Positions 37,956 to 47,279 of a DNA stretch of 64,000 nucleotides are shown in pieces. The position numbers were made by a program, and so were the translations under genes. This DNA comes from UBA11663 sp049616325 (GTDB taxonomy: Bacteria; Bacteroidota; Bacteroidia; Flavobacteriales_D; Sanyastnellaceae): the NCBI GenBank assembly GCA_049616325.1, contig JBMZHG010000005.1, positions 22,756 to 86,755 on the forward strand. Direction: 5' to 3'. Numbering within the stretch: the stretch's first letter is position 1; every line of letters begins with the position of its first letter. The notes under the pieces are model-generated. The model had not been told where the DNA came from, made no database searches, and saw nothing but the letters and a program-made list of their open reading frames with translations.

Positions 37956-37988
37956 ACATCACGTCCCAGCTTCGGTTAAGGCTCAAGG

Positions 37989-39236
37989 ATGAAGAACATC
38001 ACGTTGCACACCTGCGAAGAGGCGGAAGGGTTTTCGGAGACGGAATGGCTGGCTTGGGATGAGTTCTTGTCCCAGTCGGGCGAAACCAGCATTCACCTTT
38101 CGAGTCGGGCAGTTCGCGCGTCTTTGGAAAGTCCGAGCCGGGCGGTGCGTGCCGCGAGGTGGACCGACAAGGGAGGCGAGTTGAACGGCATTGCCCTTTG
38201 CGAAGACAGCCAAGCAATCAGCCAGGGCGTGGACGATTTTCTTGAAGGCACGGCGTGGTTTCGCCGGGCCAAGAATTGGCTGCATCGCCGAGGTGGGTTT
38301 CGGTTCGGAGTGCGGGTGATCGGAACGCCGCTGGCGAGCGGGCCACACGGCTACCGATTCGCTAAGGGCGTGGACGAGTGGTCTTGCCTCAGCGAGTTGC
38401 TTCGTCTGCCTGGAATCCCGAGCAACGAACATCCCGCTCCCAAGGCCCCCTCAACGTGGGTGGTGAAGGACCGCGTTTGCACCCACCCGTGGGGCGACGG
38501 TTTCCGCCTGGCCGGGCGATCCCAATGGCGACGGGGGTGGGTGGATTTGGAATTTGACCCGGTCATGCGGGTGTCGTTGGAAGGGCGTGGGTCGTGGGAC
38601 GCGTACTTGGCGGCGATGCGCACCAAGGCGCGCACCAAGGTCAAGCGCATTTTGACGCTCTCGGAGCCACTCGCGTTCACGTCGCTGTCGGCGGACGAGA
38701 TTCGGGAAAAGTTGCCGGAGTTGCACCGCCTTTACATGAACGTTTACGGCCGTGCGGCGTTTCGCTTGGGGTGTCTGCAGCCGGAAGATTTGGTCTTGCT
38801 GAAGGAGGAGATGGGCGAGGCGTTTCAGGTTTGGACCGCCCAGCTCGAAGGCCAAACCGTCGGCTTCCATTGCGGCATGACCGACGGTCGTGAAGTGGAG
38901 GCGTACTTCGTGGGGTTTGAGGTGACGTACAACAAGTCCCACGCACTGTACCAACGCATGCTCGTGGAGTTCATCCAGTGGGGCATTGCCAGCGGGTGTC
39001 GTTCCGTCAATTTGGGGCGCACCGCATTGGACATCAAGGCTTCGCTCGGCGCGGAACCCCAGCGCTTGGTGTTGCACGAAAGAAGTCGCAACCCGGTGCT
39101 GCACGCCTTGGCCCGGTGGGCGGCGCGGGCGAGTGCGCCGAAGCAACACGTGCTGAAGCGAGCTTGGAAAGAAGAGGAAGACGACTCAGTCCATCATGAA
39201 GTCGTCGCTGCCACCTCCGTCGCCGCCTCGACCTGA
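37989..39236 (+). CDS. GNAT/FemAB-like acyltransferase
   Basis: A 415-aa soluble protein. The C-terminal half has the pattern of GNAT-fold FemAB-like transferases: KARTKVKRILTLSEPL, then ELHRLYMNVYGRAAFRLG, a strand FQVWTAQLEGQTVGFHCGM and ALYQRMLVEFIQWGIASGCRSVNLGRTALDIKASLGAEPQRLVLHER, as in peptidogalycan/CelD-type acetyltransferases. The N-terminal half is not recognised. It follows the YfhO gene by 33 bases, so envelope-related work is plausible. Its last 51 bases overlap the convergent receptor gene. The acyl donor and acceptor are unknown. Confidence 0.7.
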   Translation: MKNITLHTCEEAEGFSETEWLAWDEFLSQSGETSIHLSSRAVRASLESPSRAVRAARWTDKGGELNGIALCEDSQAISQGVDDFLEGTAWFRRAKNWLHRRGGFRFGVRVIGTPLASGPHGYRFAKGVDEWSCLSELLRLPGIPSNEHPAPKAPSTWVVKDRVCTHPWGDGFRLAGRSQWRRGWVDLEFDPVMRVSLEGRGSWDAYLAAMRTKARTKVKRILTLSEPLAFTSLSADEIREKLPELHRLYMNVYGRAAFRLGCLQPEDLVLLKEEMGEAFQVWTAQLEGQTVGFHCGMTDGREVEAYFVGFEVTYNKSHALYQRMLVEFIQWGIASGCRSVNLGRTALDIKASLGAEPQRLVLHERSRNPVLHALARWAARASAPKQHVLKRAWKEEEDDSVHHEVVAATSVAAST

Positions 39237-41759
39237 ACCCAGCCGTCCGCGCTCGTCGAGCTTCCCAAATTTGTATTGCAAGGTCACGTAGAGGTTGCGG
39301 CTTTCACGCTGTCGCCAAACGTCTTGTTCAAACTCACTCGTGAGCGTGGAGTAGGACCAACGCCGTGTGTTGAAAATGTCTTTGGCCTGAACCGTGATTT
39401 GCCAATGGTCTCCTGGCAGGTCTCGACTTGCGGCCAAATTCAACGTAGCAAATCCGTTGAAGCGGCCTTGGGGGGTGATTGATGCTCCTCGAACAAAGCT
39501 GTTGGCCTGAAGCTTCCAGTCCGGTCCGAGAGCCCAGGAAGCAAAGAAGCGGCTGGACCAACTGAACCCCGAAGTGCTGAAGGGCGACTCCAGTCTGCTC
39601 CCGTCGTTGACGATGCGGTACGCACTCGCGGTCCAATTCAGACGCCCTGTCTTCCCCAACGGCAGCATCAGCGCCATTTCAAGCCCTTCGCTGTGCTGCC
39701 TCCCAAGGTTTTGAAAATTCGAGATCAAAATACCTGTGGCCGTGTCAGCCGCGGTGTATCTCCGAATGACGTCGCGGGTGTCTTTGAAAAAAGCGGACGT
39801 CGTCAGGCTGGTTCGTCCGCGTTGCCATTGATGCGCAGCCTCGTAACTGTTGGTGTATTCAGGCAACAAAAACGGGTTTCCGGATCGGAAATTTCGCGGG
39901 TCGGACATGTCCAGGTACGGGTTCAGTTGCCGACCACGGGGGCGATTCACCCTGCGGCTGTAGCTCACGCTCCAGGTGTTTTCGCCGTCGGTTTCGACGA
40001 ACAAATTTGCCGTCGGGTACACACTGAAATAGTCGTTTTTGAACGGCTCTTCGTTGAGCTGCCCTGTCCCTTCGAGCCGAGCTGAGGTGTAGGCTTGCTC
40101 GGCGCGCAGGCCCACTTGCATGCCGACGATGCCGAAGGTTTGGCCTGCTGTGACGTACGCCGCATGGATTTGCTCGTCGTACAAAAATGCGTAGTCCACC
40201 GTGTCCAACCCGTAGGGCACGAAGACGCCTTCGGATAAAATCGAGCTGTCGGCTTCCGTGTAACTGAAGTCAGAGCGGTCGACGTTCCACGTGGTTTTCA
40301 TCCCGGCTTCGAATTTCCCCTTCTCGCCCCATGGGCGCTCGTAGTCGGTTTGGGCAAGCCAGCGTGAGGTCTTAGTGTCTTCGTCGTTGAAGGTCAGCAC
40401 ATCGCCGAAGGGAAGCTCTGCACTCAAACTCACGTCCCGAAAATCGGTTCGACCCAACCTGTCGTTGTAGGAACGTCGCAGGTCCGCGGTCCATTTGTGG
40501 TCGCGGCTTCCAAAGGACCTCTCAAAGCCGGCGAATGCGTCGCCGCCCCGCGAGTCGTTGCTGCTTTCTTCGACTCGCAACGCCGAGGTCGACAGGCCGT
40601 TCAGGACGCCTCCGGTCCAAACCTCTTGGGTCGTGGTCGAGTCCCACCCGTCTCGAACGCCTTGGTTCATGTTGACCCCGGAGAAAAGCGTCCAGGATTC
40701 GGAGGCGCGCCATTCAAGTTTGAAGGAACCTGACATGCTTCCCCGGTGAGAATCGCCCGGCCGCTCGACGTGCGAGAGCGACGTGGAATCCGACGACCAG
40801 TATTGGGTGCGGTCCGTTTCGCCCGCCATGTACATCCAGCGGTCGTTCCAGCCGACGTTGGTGCTCAGCGACAAGGCGCTGTTGCGGTAGTTGAGGCTCG
40901 CGTTGGCGTCGTGGTTGTCACCTGTGCCGAAAGTGGCTTGAAATTGCCCGCTGACGCCTTCGAGTTTGTTCTTTTTCAGGACGATGTTCAGGATGCCTGC
41001 GGTGCCGTCTGGATCGAACCTTGCACTTGGGTTGGTGATGAGCTCCACACGGTCCACCGCGCTTGCGGGCAACGATTCCAAAAAGGCTTCCCTCGCCCCA
41101 CCCGACAACCCCGACGGCCTCCCGTCAATCAGGATTTGAACCCCCGCCGAACCGCGAAGGGTGATGTTGCCGTCAATGTCCACGGCAACGGAGGGGATGT
41201 TTTCCAGAAGCTCCGTGGTGTTGCCGCCGCGATTGGTCAAGTCGCTTCCGACGTGAAACACGCGGCGGTCCACCTTCATTTCCATCACAGAGGCTTGTTC
41301 AATCACAACAGCTTCGTCCAAATTGGTGATGTCCGCTTCCAACGAAACGTCGCCCACGTTCCAGGTCAACGACTCCGGATTTCGAGGGGAGAACATGTGA
41401 GGTTCGCTGCGGGAAGTGAGGTACCCCGGAAAGCGAATTTCCAACACGTGCCTTCCCACTTCCACCTCCCGCATGTCGAAGTTGCCTTCTTCCCCCGACA
41501 GCACACCTTCAACCACGGAACTGTCGCGCACGCTAAGCAGGACAACGGACGCGAACGGCAAGGCGTCGCCTGTGCCGGCGTCCAGAACCCGTCCGACAAC
41601 GCGGCCAATTTGAGGCTTGGGTCCGTCGCCGCCAGGGCGCCCTTGGCCGCCAGAGGGCCTTCCGGTTTGGGCGTTCAAGGGCAACACCCAACTCAACAGA
41701 ACAGCCACGACAAACGCGAGGGTGCAAGTCCGATTCATTCGCACGGGGAAAGGATTCAT
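39186..41759 (-). CDS. TonB-dependent receptor-like outer-membrane beta-barrel protein
   Basis: An 857-aa protein from the ATG at 41759. After a signal peptide ending PLNAQ it has a Gly/Pro-rich link and a carboxypeptidase-regulatory-like domain (about 50-135, VVGRVLDAGTGDALPFASVVL), then a TonB-plug-like region (TTELLENIPSVAVDIDGNITLRGSAGVQILIDGRPSGLSG) and a barrel of the OMP_b-brl_3 type. The C-terminus is a Gly/Asp-rich tail GRGGDGGGSDDFMMD rather than an aromatic end. Such receptors in Bacteroidota transport unknown ligands or act in signalling. No SusD partner or anti-sigma gene is adjacent, so the ligand cannot be proposed. Confidence 0.85.
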   Translation of the reverse strand: MNPFPVRMNRTCTLAFVVAVLLSWVLPLNAQTGRPSGGQGRPGGDGPKPQIGRVVGRVLDAGTGDALPFASVVLLSVRDSSVVEGVLSGEEGNFDMREVEVGRHVLEIRFPGYLTSRSEPHMFSPRNPESLTWNVGDVSLEADITNLDEAVVIEQASVMEMKVDRRVFHVGSDLTNRGGNTTELLENIPSVAVDIDGNITLRGSAGVQILIDGRPSGLSGGAREAFLESLPASAVDRVELITNPSARFDPDGTAGILNIVLKKNKLEGVSGQFQATFGTGDNHDANASLNYRNSALSLSTNVGWNDRWMYMAGETDRTQYWSSDSTSLSHVERPGDSHRGSMSGSFKLEWRASESWTLFSGVNMNQGVRDGWDSTTTQEVWTGGVLNGLSTSALRVEESSNDSRGGDAFAGFERSFGSRDHKWTADLRRSYNDRLGRTDFRDVSLSAELPFGDVLTFNDEDTKTSRWLAQTDYERPWGEKGKFEAGMKTTWNVDRSDFSYTEADSSILSEGVFVPYGLDTVDYAFLYDEQIHAAYVTAGQTFGIVGMQVGLRAEQAYTSARLEGTGQLNEEPFKNDYFSVYPTANLFVETDGENTWSVSYSRRVNRPRGRQLNPYLDMSDPRNFRSGNPFLLPEYTNSYEAAHQWQRGRTSLTTSAFFKDTRDVIRRYTAADTATGILISNFQNLGRQHSEGLEMALMLPLGKTGRLNWTASAYRIVNDGSRLESPFSTSGFSWSSRFFASWALGPDWKLQANSFVRGASITPQGRFNGFATLNLAASRDLPGDHWQITVQAKDIFNTRRWSYSTLTSEFEQDVWRQRESRNLYVTLQYKFGKLDERGRLGSGRGGDGGGSDDFMMD

Positions 41760-41846
41760 CACAAGATGACGTTTGAGGGCTTCAATTGTTTAAAAGACAT
41801 GTGCTCGCAGGAACCTGCCAAAGGTAGAGCAGGCGCTGTCCCCTAC

Positions 41847-41854
41847 TATCTTCG
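41847..41854 (+). promoter_or_regulatory. -7 promoter box (TAtcTTCG) before the 77-aa gene
   Basis: TATCTTCG ends 5 bases before the ATG at 41860 and probably drives the three-gene unit 41860-43252. No -33 TTG at normal spacing was found. Confidence 0.45.
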
Positions 41855-41859
41855 TCGCC

Positions 41860-42093
41860 ATGCGCGAAGTCGCTCACATCCCGCATCCGTTGATGCGTGT
41901 TACCGTTCATTCGTACAACGGCCAATACAGGCTGCGATTTGAATTGGACCGCTTTGAACAGTCATTCAAATTTCCAGAGGCAGATCACACCTTGGCCGAG
42001 ATCGAGTCCATGGCGGCAACGATGTCCGAAGGCGTGCTGATGAGGTTTGTCGACATGCGCAATCAACTTCTTTCAGAACAAACGAAATCATGA
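41860..42093 (+). CDS. Small protein of unknown function (77 aa)
   Basis: A 77-aa protein starting MREVAHIPHPLMRVTVHSYNGQYRLRFELDRFEQSFKF and continuing with a helix AEIESMAATMSEGVLMRFVDMRNQLL. The pattern suggests a small beta-beta-alpha fold with no signal peptide or membrane segment. A promoter box lies directly before the start and the stop overlaps the OmpH-like start as ATGA, so it is a real gene. I recognise no family with certainty. Confidence 0.75.
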   Translation: MREVAHIPHPLMRVTVHSYNGQYRLRFELDRFEQSFKFPEADHTLAEIESMAATMSEGVLMRFVDMRNQLLSEQTKS

Positions 42094-42725
42094 AAAACGT
42101 AACTCCGAGGGTGTTTTGGGCGACGGTGGGTGCGCTCGTTGTTTGGTTGGGTGCTTTGACCTGGTCGTCTTTGGCTTCTGCGCCTTCTGCGGCGGACCGG
42201 GCTGCCGCCGGCGGTGGGCCCGTGGTAGCCTTTGTGCATGGCGACAGCTTGCAAGCGGGCATGACGTTTGTCCAAACCATGCAAGCCAACCTTCAAATGC
42301 AGCTCGAGAACCGAGAAGCGCGGCTGCAGGAGGACGCGCTGCCGTTGCAGGAAGAGGCCCAGGAATTGCTTGATTACGCCAACAGCGGTCAAGCAACGGA
42401 AGACGAACTGGCGATTGCCCAACGCCGTGTGATGGAGATTGAAACGGCCCTTCGTCAGCTTCAGCGTGCGGCTGAAGAGGACATGTTCGTTGCGGAGCAA
42501 AACATGAAATCGGTGCTGGCCGATGCCCTTCGCCGTCATCTGCAAGCACACGCGGAGGAGGAAGGCCTCGACCTGATTTTGAATTGGGGACTGAGCGGCG
42601 AAGGGGTGTTGTACGGCTCGGAGCCGTGGGACGTGACTGCCGAGGTGCTGGACCGAATCAACGAGGCTCACCCAGGTCCCTCTGCAGGCCGACCAATTGC
42701 GGAAGAAAGCACGACGGAGGAATGA
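42090..42725 (+). CDS. OmpH/Skp family periplasmic chaperone-like protein
   Basis: A 211-aa protein with an N-terminal hydrophobic anchor or signal (about residues 9-30), a short strand GPVVAFVHGDSLQAGM, and a long coiled coil (about 60-150, NLQMQLENREARLQEDALPLQEEAQELLDYAN), then LDLILNWGLSGEGVLYGSEPWDVTAEVLDRIN. This is the Skp/OmpH layout: a trimeric periplasmic holdase for outer-membrane proteins. The C-terminal tail is acidic. It overlaps both neighbours by ATGA and is not next to bamA as Skp often is. Confidence 0.82.
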   Translation: MKNVTPRVFWATVGALVVWLGALTWSSLASAPSAADRAAAGGGPVVAFVHGDSLQAGMTFVQTMQANLQMQLENREARLQEDALPLQEEAQELLDYANSGQATEDELAIAQRRVMEIETALRQLQRAAEEDMFVAEQNMKSVLADALRRHLQAHAEEEGLDLILNWGLSGEGVLYGSEPWDVTAEVLDRINEAHPGPSAGRPIAEESTTEE

Positions 42726-43252
42726 CAGTCGCAGAGCGCAAAAAGAAGGAGCACATTGTTGACCACGTGTTGTATTGCTGGCAACTCGAAGACCTGATTC
42801 GGGCGGCGCAATTTCAACCCAACGTCTTGCAACAATGGGCGGGACAACAGGCCGAGTCGGAAGGCACTGACCCGGAAGAAGAGGAAAAGTTCCTTCTTCG
42901 CATGGCGCATTCTTTGCGCGACAGCGGGGCCGTCGAGCAAGGTCATTCTTCCGAAGTGCAGGAAACCTTGATGGAACTGGCACACTTGCACGAACTCCTT
43001 CTCGGTGCCATGGCCGACGCGGAGTACAAGGGAGCCTACGAGGCGGCAGCTCCGATCTTGAAAGAACTGTCCGCCAAGTCCTCGAAGGAAGTTCATCCCG
43101 TCGAGCAAATGGTCATCGGTCTGTACGGTTGGCTGGTGTTGCGCATGAAGAAAGAGGCCGTAAGCGCAGAGACGGAATCGGCCATGGTCGGTCTGAGAAA
43201 TTGGGCCAATGCACTCGCTCGAGGGTACGTTCGGGTGTATTTCGGCATGTGA
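42722..43252 (+). CDS. DUF4924-like protein
   Basis: A 176-aa all-helical soluble protein starting MTVAERKKKEHIVDHVLYCWQLEDLIRAAQFQ and ending NWANALARGYVRVYFGM. The opening and the HPVEQMVIGLYGWLVLRMKK segment match the DUF4924 proteins found in Bacteroidota next to ompH-like genes. The function is unknown. The start was chosen at 42722 because it overlaps the OmpH stop as ATGA. Confidence 0.75.
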   Translation: MTVAERKKKEHIVDHVLYCWQLEDLIRAAQFQPNVLQQWAGQQAESEGTDPEEEEKFLLRMAHSLRDSGAVEQGHSSEVQETLMELAHLHELLLGAMADAEYKGAYEAAAPILKELSAKSSKEVHPVEQMVIGLYGWLVLRMKKEAVSAETESAMVGLRNWANALARGYVRVYFGM

Positions 43253-43340
43253 CACCGTTCCTTGATTCCATCCTCTTTCGTGTGTTGACAACTCTGAGTC
43301 GTCGCCGTCGTGTGCCGCGGTTTCAGGGGGATTTTGCACT

Positions 43341-44417
43341 ATGCCGCAAACCCACCTTTGGAAGCCCGAAGTCCTCGACATGGCCGTCGAGTCAGACCGC
43401 ATCCGATTGAACACGCTTCGAGCAGACGGTTCCATCTTGGAAGAGTACGACACGCTCGACGCGCAAGTTGCCGAGTGGGCGGTGTGCCAGGAGCCTTCCG
43501 CCAAGCAGGACCCCACCGTGCTTGCCGAAACGTTGGGTACCTTGATGGCTGACCAAGATTGGGACACGTTTGGGGTCTTTGTGTTTTACGGTTGGTCGGG
43601 GCGTTTGGTGCGGACGCTGCCGGAGGCGGCATTTGTCGAGGTGCGTACCAACCGAAACAGGAACAAAATCACGCGAGAAGAAACGGCAACACTCGCTTCG
43701 AAAACGGTCGGAATCGCCGGCCTCAGTGTCGGCCAAAGCACCGCCATCGCCTTGGCCATGGAGAGAGGTTGTGGAACGTTGAAGTTGGCAGACTTTGACG
43801 TCATCGAATTGTCGAACCTCAACCGGATTCGATGCGGTCTTCACGAATTGGAACTCCCCAAATGGGTGGTGGCATCACGGGCCATTGCGGAGTTCGATCC
43901 GTTCTTGAAGATTGAAATTTTCGAGGACGGCGTCAACGAAGAAAACGTCGCTGAATTTGTGTCAGGTTGCGACGTGGTTGTAGACGCATGCGATTCACTT
44001 GCCGTGAAAGCGCAACTGCGCTTGGAAGCGGCTCGGCAGAAATGCCCCTTGATTATGGACACCAACGACCGCGGCATGTTGGACATCGAGAGGTACGATC
44101 ACCCCGATCGTGGTTCAGGATTTGTTCATGGCCGCATTGACGAAGCCACCATGGTGGCCTACGCCCAAAGTGCCGGCTGGACGCCAGAAGCGCTGAATGC
44201 GTTCGTGGATGTAGAAAACGCCTCGCAACGCGGTCGCGAAAGTCTGCCTCTCGTCGGCCGAGAACTGGTCAGTTGGCCTCAAACGTACACAGGCGTTGCA
44301 GCGGGCGGCGCTCACGCTGCAGAGGCGTGCCGCCGTTTGGTCTTGGGAGAAAATCTCCCTGACGCCAGAATCACCATGGATTTGCATGAGCAGCTCACCC
44401 ACACGCCCTTCGGTTGA
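43341..44417 (+). CDS. ThiF/E1-like adenylyltransferase family protein
   Basis: A 358-aa protein. Residues 1-110 are an unrecognised N-terminal domain. From 121 the Rossmann fold of E1-like enzymes starts: KTVGIAGLSVGQSTAIALAMERG (nucleotide loop GLSVGQS 127-133), then ADFDVIELSNLNRIR (150-164) with the conserved Asp, Asn and Arg for ATP binding, and DVVVDACDSLAVKAQLRLEAARQKCPLIM (211-239). There are no CxxC zinc pairs. E1-like enzymes adenylate a C-terminal Gly of a small protein or a small acid; no ubiquitin-like or ThiS/MoaD-like gene is adjacent. It overlaps the next gene by 32 bases, linking it to a two-component system. Confidence 0.8.
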   Translation: MPQTHLWKPEVLDMAVESDRIRLNTLRADGSILEEYDTLDAQVAEWAVCQEPSAKQDPTVLAETLGTLMADQDWDTFGVFVFYGWSGRLVRTLPEAAFVEVRTNRNRNKITREETATLASKTVGIAGLSVGQSTAIALAMERGCGTLKLADFDVIELSNLNRIRCGLHELELPKWVVASRAIAEFDPFLKIEIFEDGVNEENVAEFVSGCDVVVDACDSLAVKAQLRLEAARQKCPLIMDTNDRGMLDIERYDHPDRGSGFVHGRIDEATMVAYAQSAGWTPEALNAFVDVENASQRGRESLPLVGRELVSWPQTYTGVAAGGAHAAEACRRLVLGENLPDARITMDLHEQLTHTPFG

Positions 44418-45132
44418 TCGGATTCGGCGGGCAACCGCGGTAGACGAAGCCATCGTCATGGTGTCGCGTGCGAGCCAGGATCAGCGCCTGTGCAAACGTC
44501 TTTTGCAAGGTCACAAGCGCGTGTTGGAGGCGTACGGCATCAAGAATCTGTCGTCGTTTCGCACCGATTGGTTTCGCAGGGACGACGTCCTGGTCATAGC
44601 GGTGATGACGCCGGACGGGGAGCGCGTTTTGGCCGGTGCTCGCATGCAGCCCGGCCTCGTGGTGAACGACTTTCCGCTGTACCAGGCCGTGGGCCACATG
44701 GATCCTAAAGTAGGAGAGTTTCTCGAAGGCATTTTGCCGGAGGGTGCTTTCGAACTCAACGCGCTTTGGAACAGCATCGAATTGGCGGGGATGGGACTTG
44801 GGTCGGAGTTTCTAATCGAGGTTGCCATGGCGACCCTGCCGCTGTTGGAAGCCAAGCACCTCGTGGCCTTGACTTCCCCTGTGACCCGCCGTTGGCGGGA
44901 AAAGCACGGTTGGCAGCGTCGAGGCGAACTTGGCGAGGCCGGCTTTTTTGTTTATCCCACACCTTCTCTTCGCGCGAGCGTGGAACATTTCGTTCATCCC
45001 GATTTTGAGCCGAATGTGGACGGAGAGGTCCGTGAGTTGATGGCGTCCATTCGTAGCCGTCCGGAGGACGTGACCACGTTCGTCCAAGGGCCCAAAGGGC
45101 AGCTCAAGATTCGACTCAACTTGACCATTTGA
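44386..45132 (+). CDS. GNAT-like protein of unknown function next to E1-like and kinase genes
   Basis: A 248-aa protein from the ATG at 44386, overlapping the E1-like gene; an internal ATG at 44458 is an alternative. The sequence has a GNAT-like look: DDVLVIAVMTPDGERVLAGARMQ (two central strands), FELNALWNSIELAGMGLGSEFLIEVAMATLPLLEAKHLVALTSPVTRRWREKHGWQRRG. The last part resembles the acyl-CoA pyrophosphate loop and the final strand of N-acyltransferases such as PEP-CTERM or autoinducer synthase types. No catalytic residue can be named. The stop overlaps the kinase start as TGATG, so it is made together with the signalling proteins. Confidence 0.65.
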   Translation: MSSSPTRPSVDRIRRATAVDEAIVMVSRASQDQRLCKRLLQGHKRVLEAYGIKNLSSFRTDWFRRDDVLVIAVMTPDGERVLAGARMQPGLVVNDFPLYQAVGHMDPKVGEFLEGILPEGAFELNALWNSIELAGMGLGSEFLIEVAMATLPLLEAKHLVALTSPVTRRWREKHGWQRRGELGEAGFFVYPTPSLRASVEHFVHPDFEPNVDGEVRELMASIRSRPEDVTTFVQGPKGQLKIRLNLTI

Positions 45133-47279
45133 TGCCCTTTGGGAGAATCACGTTTGCAAGAGGAATCGCGTTGCTAACGTGGTTGGTGACGGCATCTATG
45201 CTGTCTCAGGTCCTTGCTCAAAACAAGGAAGGATACGTGGACTCCGGGGTTCGTCATTTGACAGGGCATTTCAACGGGGCTCCAAGTTTGTTGCAATTGA
45301 GTCAGTCTTCTTGGGAGGCTGTGGAACAGGGAGTGCCCAACCTTGGGAATTCCGGAGCGTGGTCCTGGCTGTCGCTGGATTATCCCAACCCACTGGGGCT
45401 TGAGCAATCGCTTGAAGTCGCGACGTCTTTGGTTGATTCCCTCGTACTGGTTTGCGCATGTCGGGGAGTGGAGGAGGGCGTTCGTTCGGTGCGATTGGGG
45501 GTGGAGCGCAAGGGGATTGCAGGCAGAAACTACCCCTCTTTTCATTTGCCGGCCGGAACGTGCGAGGATCGCACGTTGTTCCTAGGCATGAAGTCGGGAA
45601 AGCAAATAGTGGCTCCCCTAAGGGTGGCGACAGAAGGGGAGCTCCGCGAGAAAGGCTTGCAACGTGATTTGTACTTCAGCATGTATGTCGGCATCATGCT
45701 GGTGATGCTTTTGTACAACCTCGTCTTGTATTTCACTGTGGAGGATCGAACGTACTTGCTTTACGTGCTGTTCTTGATTGGGGTGGCGGGGTCCCAGTTG
45801 TTTTTGGAAGGTTACCAATGGATCGTCCCGAGGTGGGAGCCAAACTCATGGATTGGGTTGAGGTCGGTTCATTGCATCGGCATCTTTTCTGGCGTGACGA
45901 CCATTTTCTTCGTCAACCGATTTTTGGACCTGGCACGCAACGGAAGAGGGTATTACCTCACCTTCAACGTCGTGCTCGTCGGTTACCTCATAACGTTTTT
46001 GGTGGTGTGTGCTGGTGAGCTGAATTCGGGATACAGCATGATCAACGTGATGGCCCTCGGGGCTGCGTTGGTTCTCCCGGCCTCCATCCAAGTGAGGCGA
46101 CAGGGCCACAAGTCGGCGTTGTTCATGTTGGTTGCCTTCTCGTTGTTTTTCATGGCGGTGATCGTCTTTTCTGCGAAAGAATTTGGGTGGTTGCCTCACA
46201 ACGTATGCACCAAATACGCGATGTCGTTTGGAAGCATGGTGGAAGTCGTGCTGCTTTCCATCGCACTGGCAGACCGCATCAATCAATTGAAAAAAGAATC
46301 GGCCAAAGCCAGGGAGGAGCAGTTGCGCGTGAGCCGGTTGAATGAAAAAATCACGCGGGAGCAGAACGAAGTTCTCGAGCGGCGGGTGCGTCAGCGCACC
46401 GAGGAATTGGAGGAGCGGAACGGAAGCCTTCGCGCCGCTCTCGAGGAACTCAAACTGGCGCAAGACCAGTTGGTGCAATCGGAAAAACTGGCTTCCATCG
46501 GTCAGTTGACCGCCGGCATCGCACACGAATTGAACAACCCCATCAACTTTGTGTCGTCGAGCGCCCAAAGTTTGCGCAGGGACTTCGACGACGTGACGGA
46601 GGTGATGAAGTTGCTGCAGGAGTTGACGGCCGACGATGCTGGGCTTCAATCCAAGGTGAAAGAAATGCAGGGACGCATGCAGGAACTGGACATGGAGTTC
46701 ACGCTGAAAGAAATTGATGAGTTGCTCACCGGAATTGACGACGGATCCAAGCGAACGTCCGAAATCGTGCGTGGTCTGCGGATTTTCAGCCGCATGGACG
46801 GGGATGCGGCTTCCGAGGCAAATTTGAACGAGCTGCTGGAATCGACGTTGGTCATTTTGCGCTCAACGCTGAAGGAAGACGTCCAGTTAATCGTGGACTT
46901 GGCGCAGAGCGTGAGTGCCATTTCATGTCAGCCGGGCAAGTTGAACCAGGTGTTCATGAACTTGATCACCAATGCAGCTCAGGCGACAAAGGCGGGGGAG
47001 GCTGATCCCGCGGATCGTGAAGTCCAAATTCGAACTCGTGTGGTTGTTCAGGAAGACAGGGAGTGGGTGCAAGTCGCGATTCAAGACAACGGAGTGGGGA
47101 TGACGGAGGAGGTGAAGGCCCAAATTTTCGATCCGTTCTTTACCACGAAGGAAGTGGGTGAAGGCACGGGCTTGGGACTGAGCATTGTCAAGGGCATTTT
47201 GGACGACCACGGCGCCACCCTCGAAATTGAGTCCACACCCGGGCGAGGTTCCACCTTTTTGATTTCCTTTCCAACATGA
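45132..47279 (+). CDS. 7TM-DISM hybrid-type sensor histidine kinase
   Basis: A 715-aa kinase. A signal peptide (1-30) is followed by an extracellular jelly-roll 7TMR-DISMED2-like sensor domain (about 35-175), seven transmembrane helices (about 180-380), a coiled coil (385-445), the HisKA domain with His465 in AGIAHELNNP, and the HATPase domain with NQVFMNLITNAAQA (605-618), DNGVGM (652-657), FDPFFTT (666-672) and GTGLGLSI (678-685). There is no receiver domain; the two response regulators follow as separate genes. DISM sensors are thought to bind carbohydrates or other small molecules. It overlaps its neighbours by 1 and 4 bases. Confidence 0.93.
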   Translation: MPFGRITFARGIALLTWLVTASMLSQVLAQNKEGYVDSGVRHLTGHFNGAPSLLQLSQSSWEAVEQGVPNLGNSGAWSWLSLDYPNPLGLEQSLEVATSLVDSLVLVCACRGVEEGVRSVRLGVERKGIAGRNYPSFHLPAGTCEDRTLFLGMKSGKQIVAPLRVATEGELREKGLQRDLYFSMYVGIMLVMLLYNLVLYFTVEDRTYLLYVLFLIGVAGSQLFLEGYQWIVPRWEPNSWIGLRSVHCIGIFSGVTTIFFVNRFLDLARNGRGYYLTFNVVLVGYLITFLVVCAGELNSGYSMINVMALGAALVLPASIQVRRQGHKSALFMLVAFSLFFMAVIVFSAKEFGWLPHNVCTKYAMSFGSMVEVVLLSIALADRINQLKKESAKAREEQLRVSRLNEKITREQNEVLERRVRQRTEELEERNGSLRAALEELKLAQDQLVQSEKLASIGQLTAGIAHELNNPINFVSSSAQSLRRDFDDVTEVMKLLQELTADDAGLQSKVKEMQGRMQELDMEFTLKEIDELLTGIDDGSKRTSEIVRGLRIFSRMDGDAASEANLNELLESTLVILRSTLKEDVQLIVDLAQSVSAISCQPGKLNQVFMNLITNAAQATKAGEADPADREVQIRTRVVVQEDREWVQVAIQDNGVGMTEEVKAQIFDPFFTTKEVGEGTGLGLSIVKGILDDHGATLEIESTPGRGSTFLISFPT

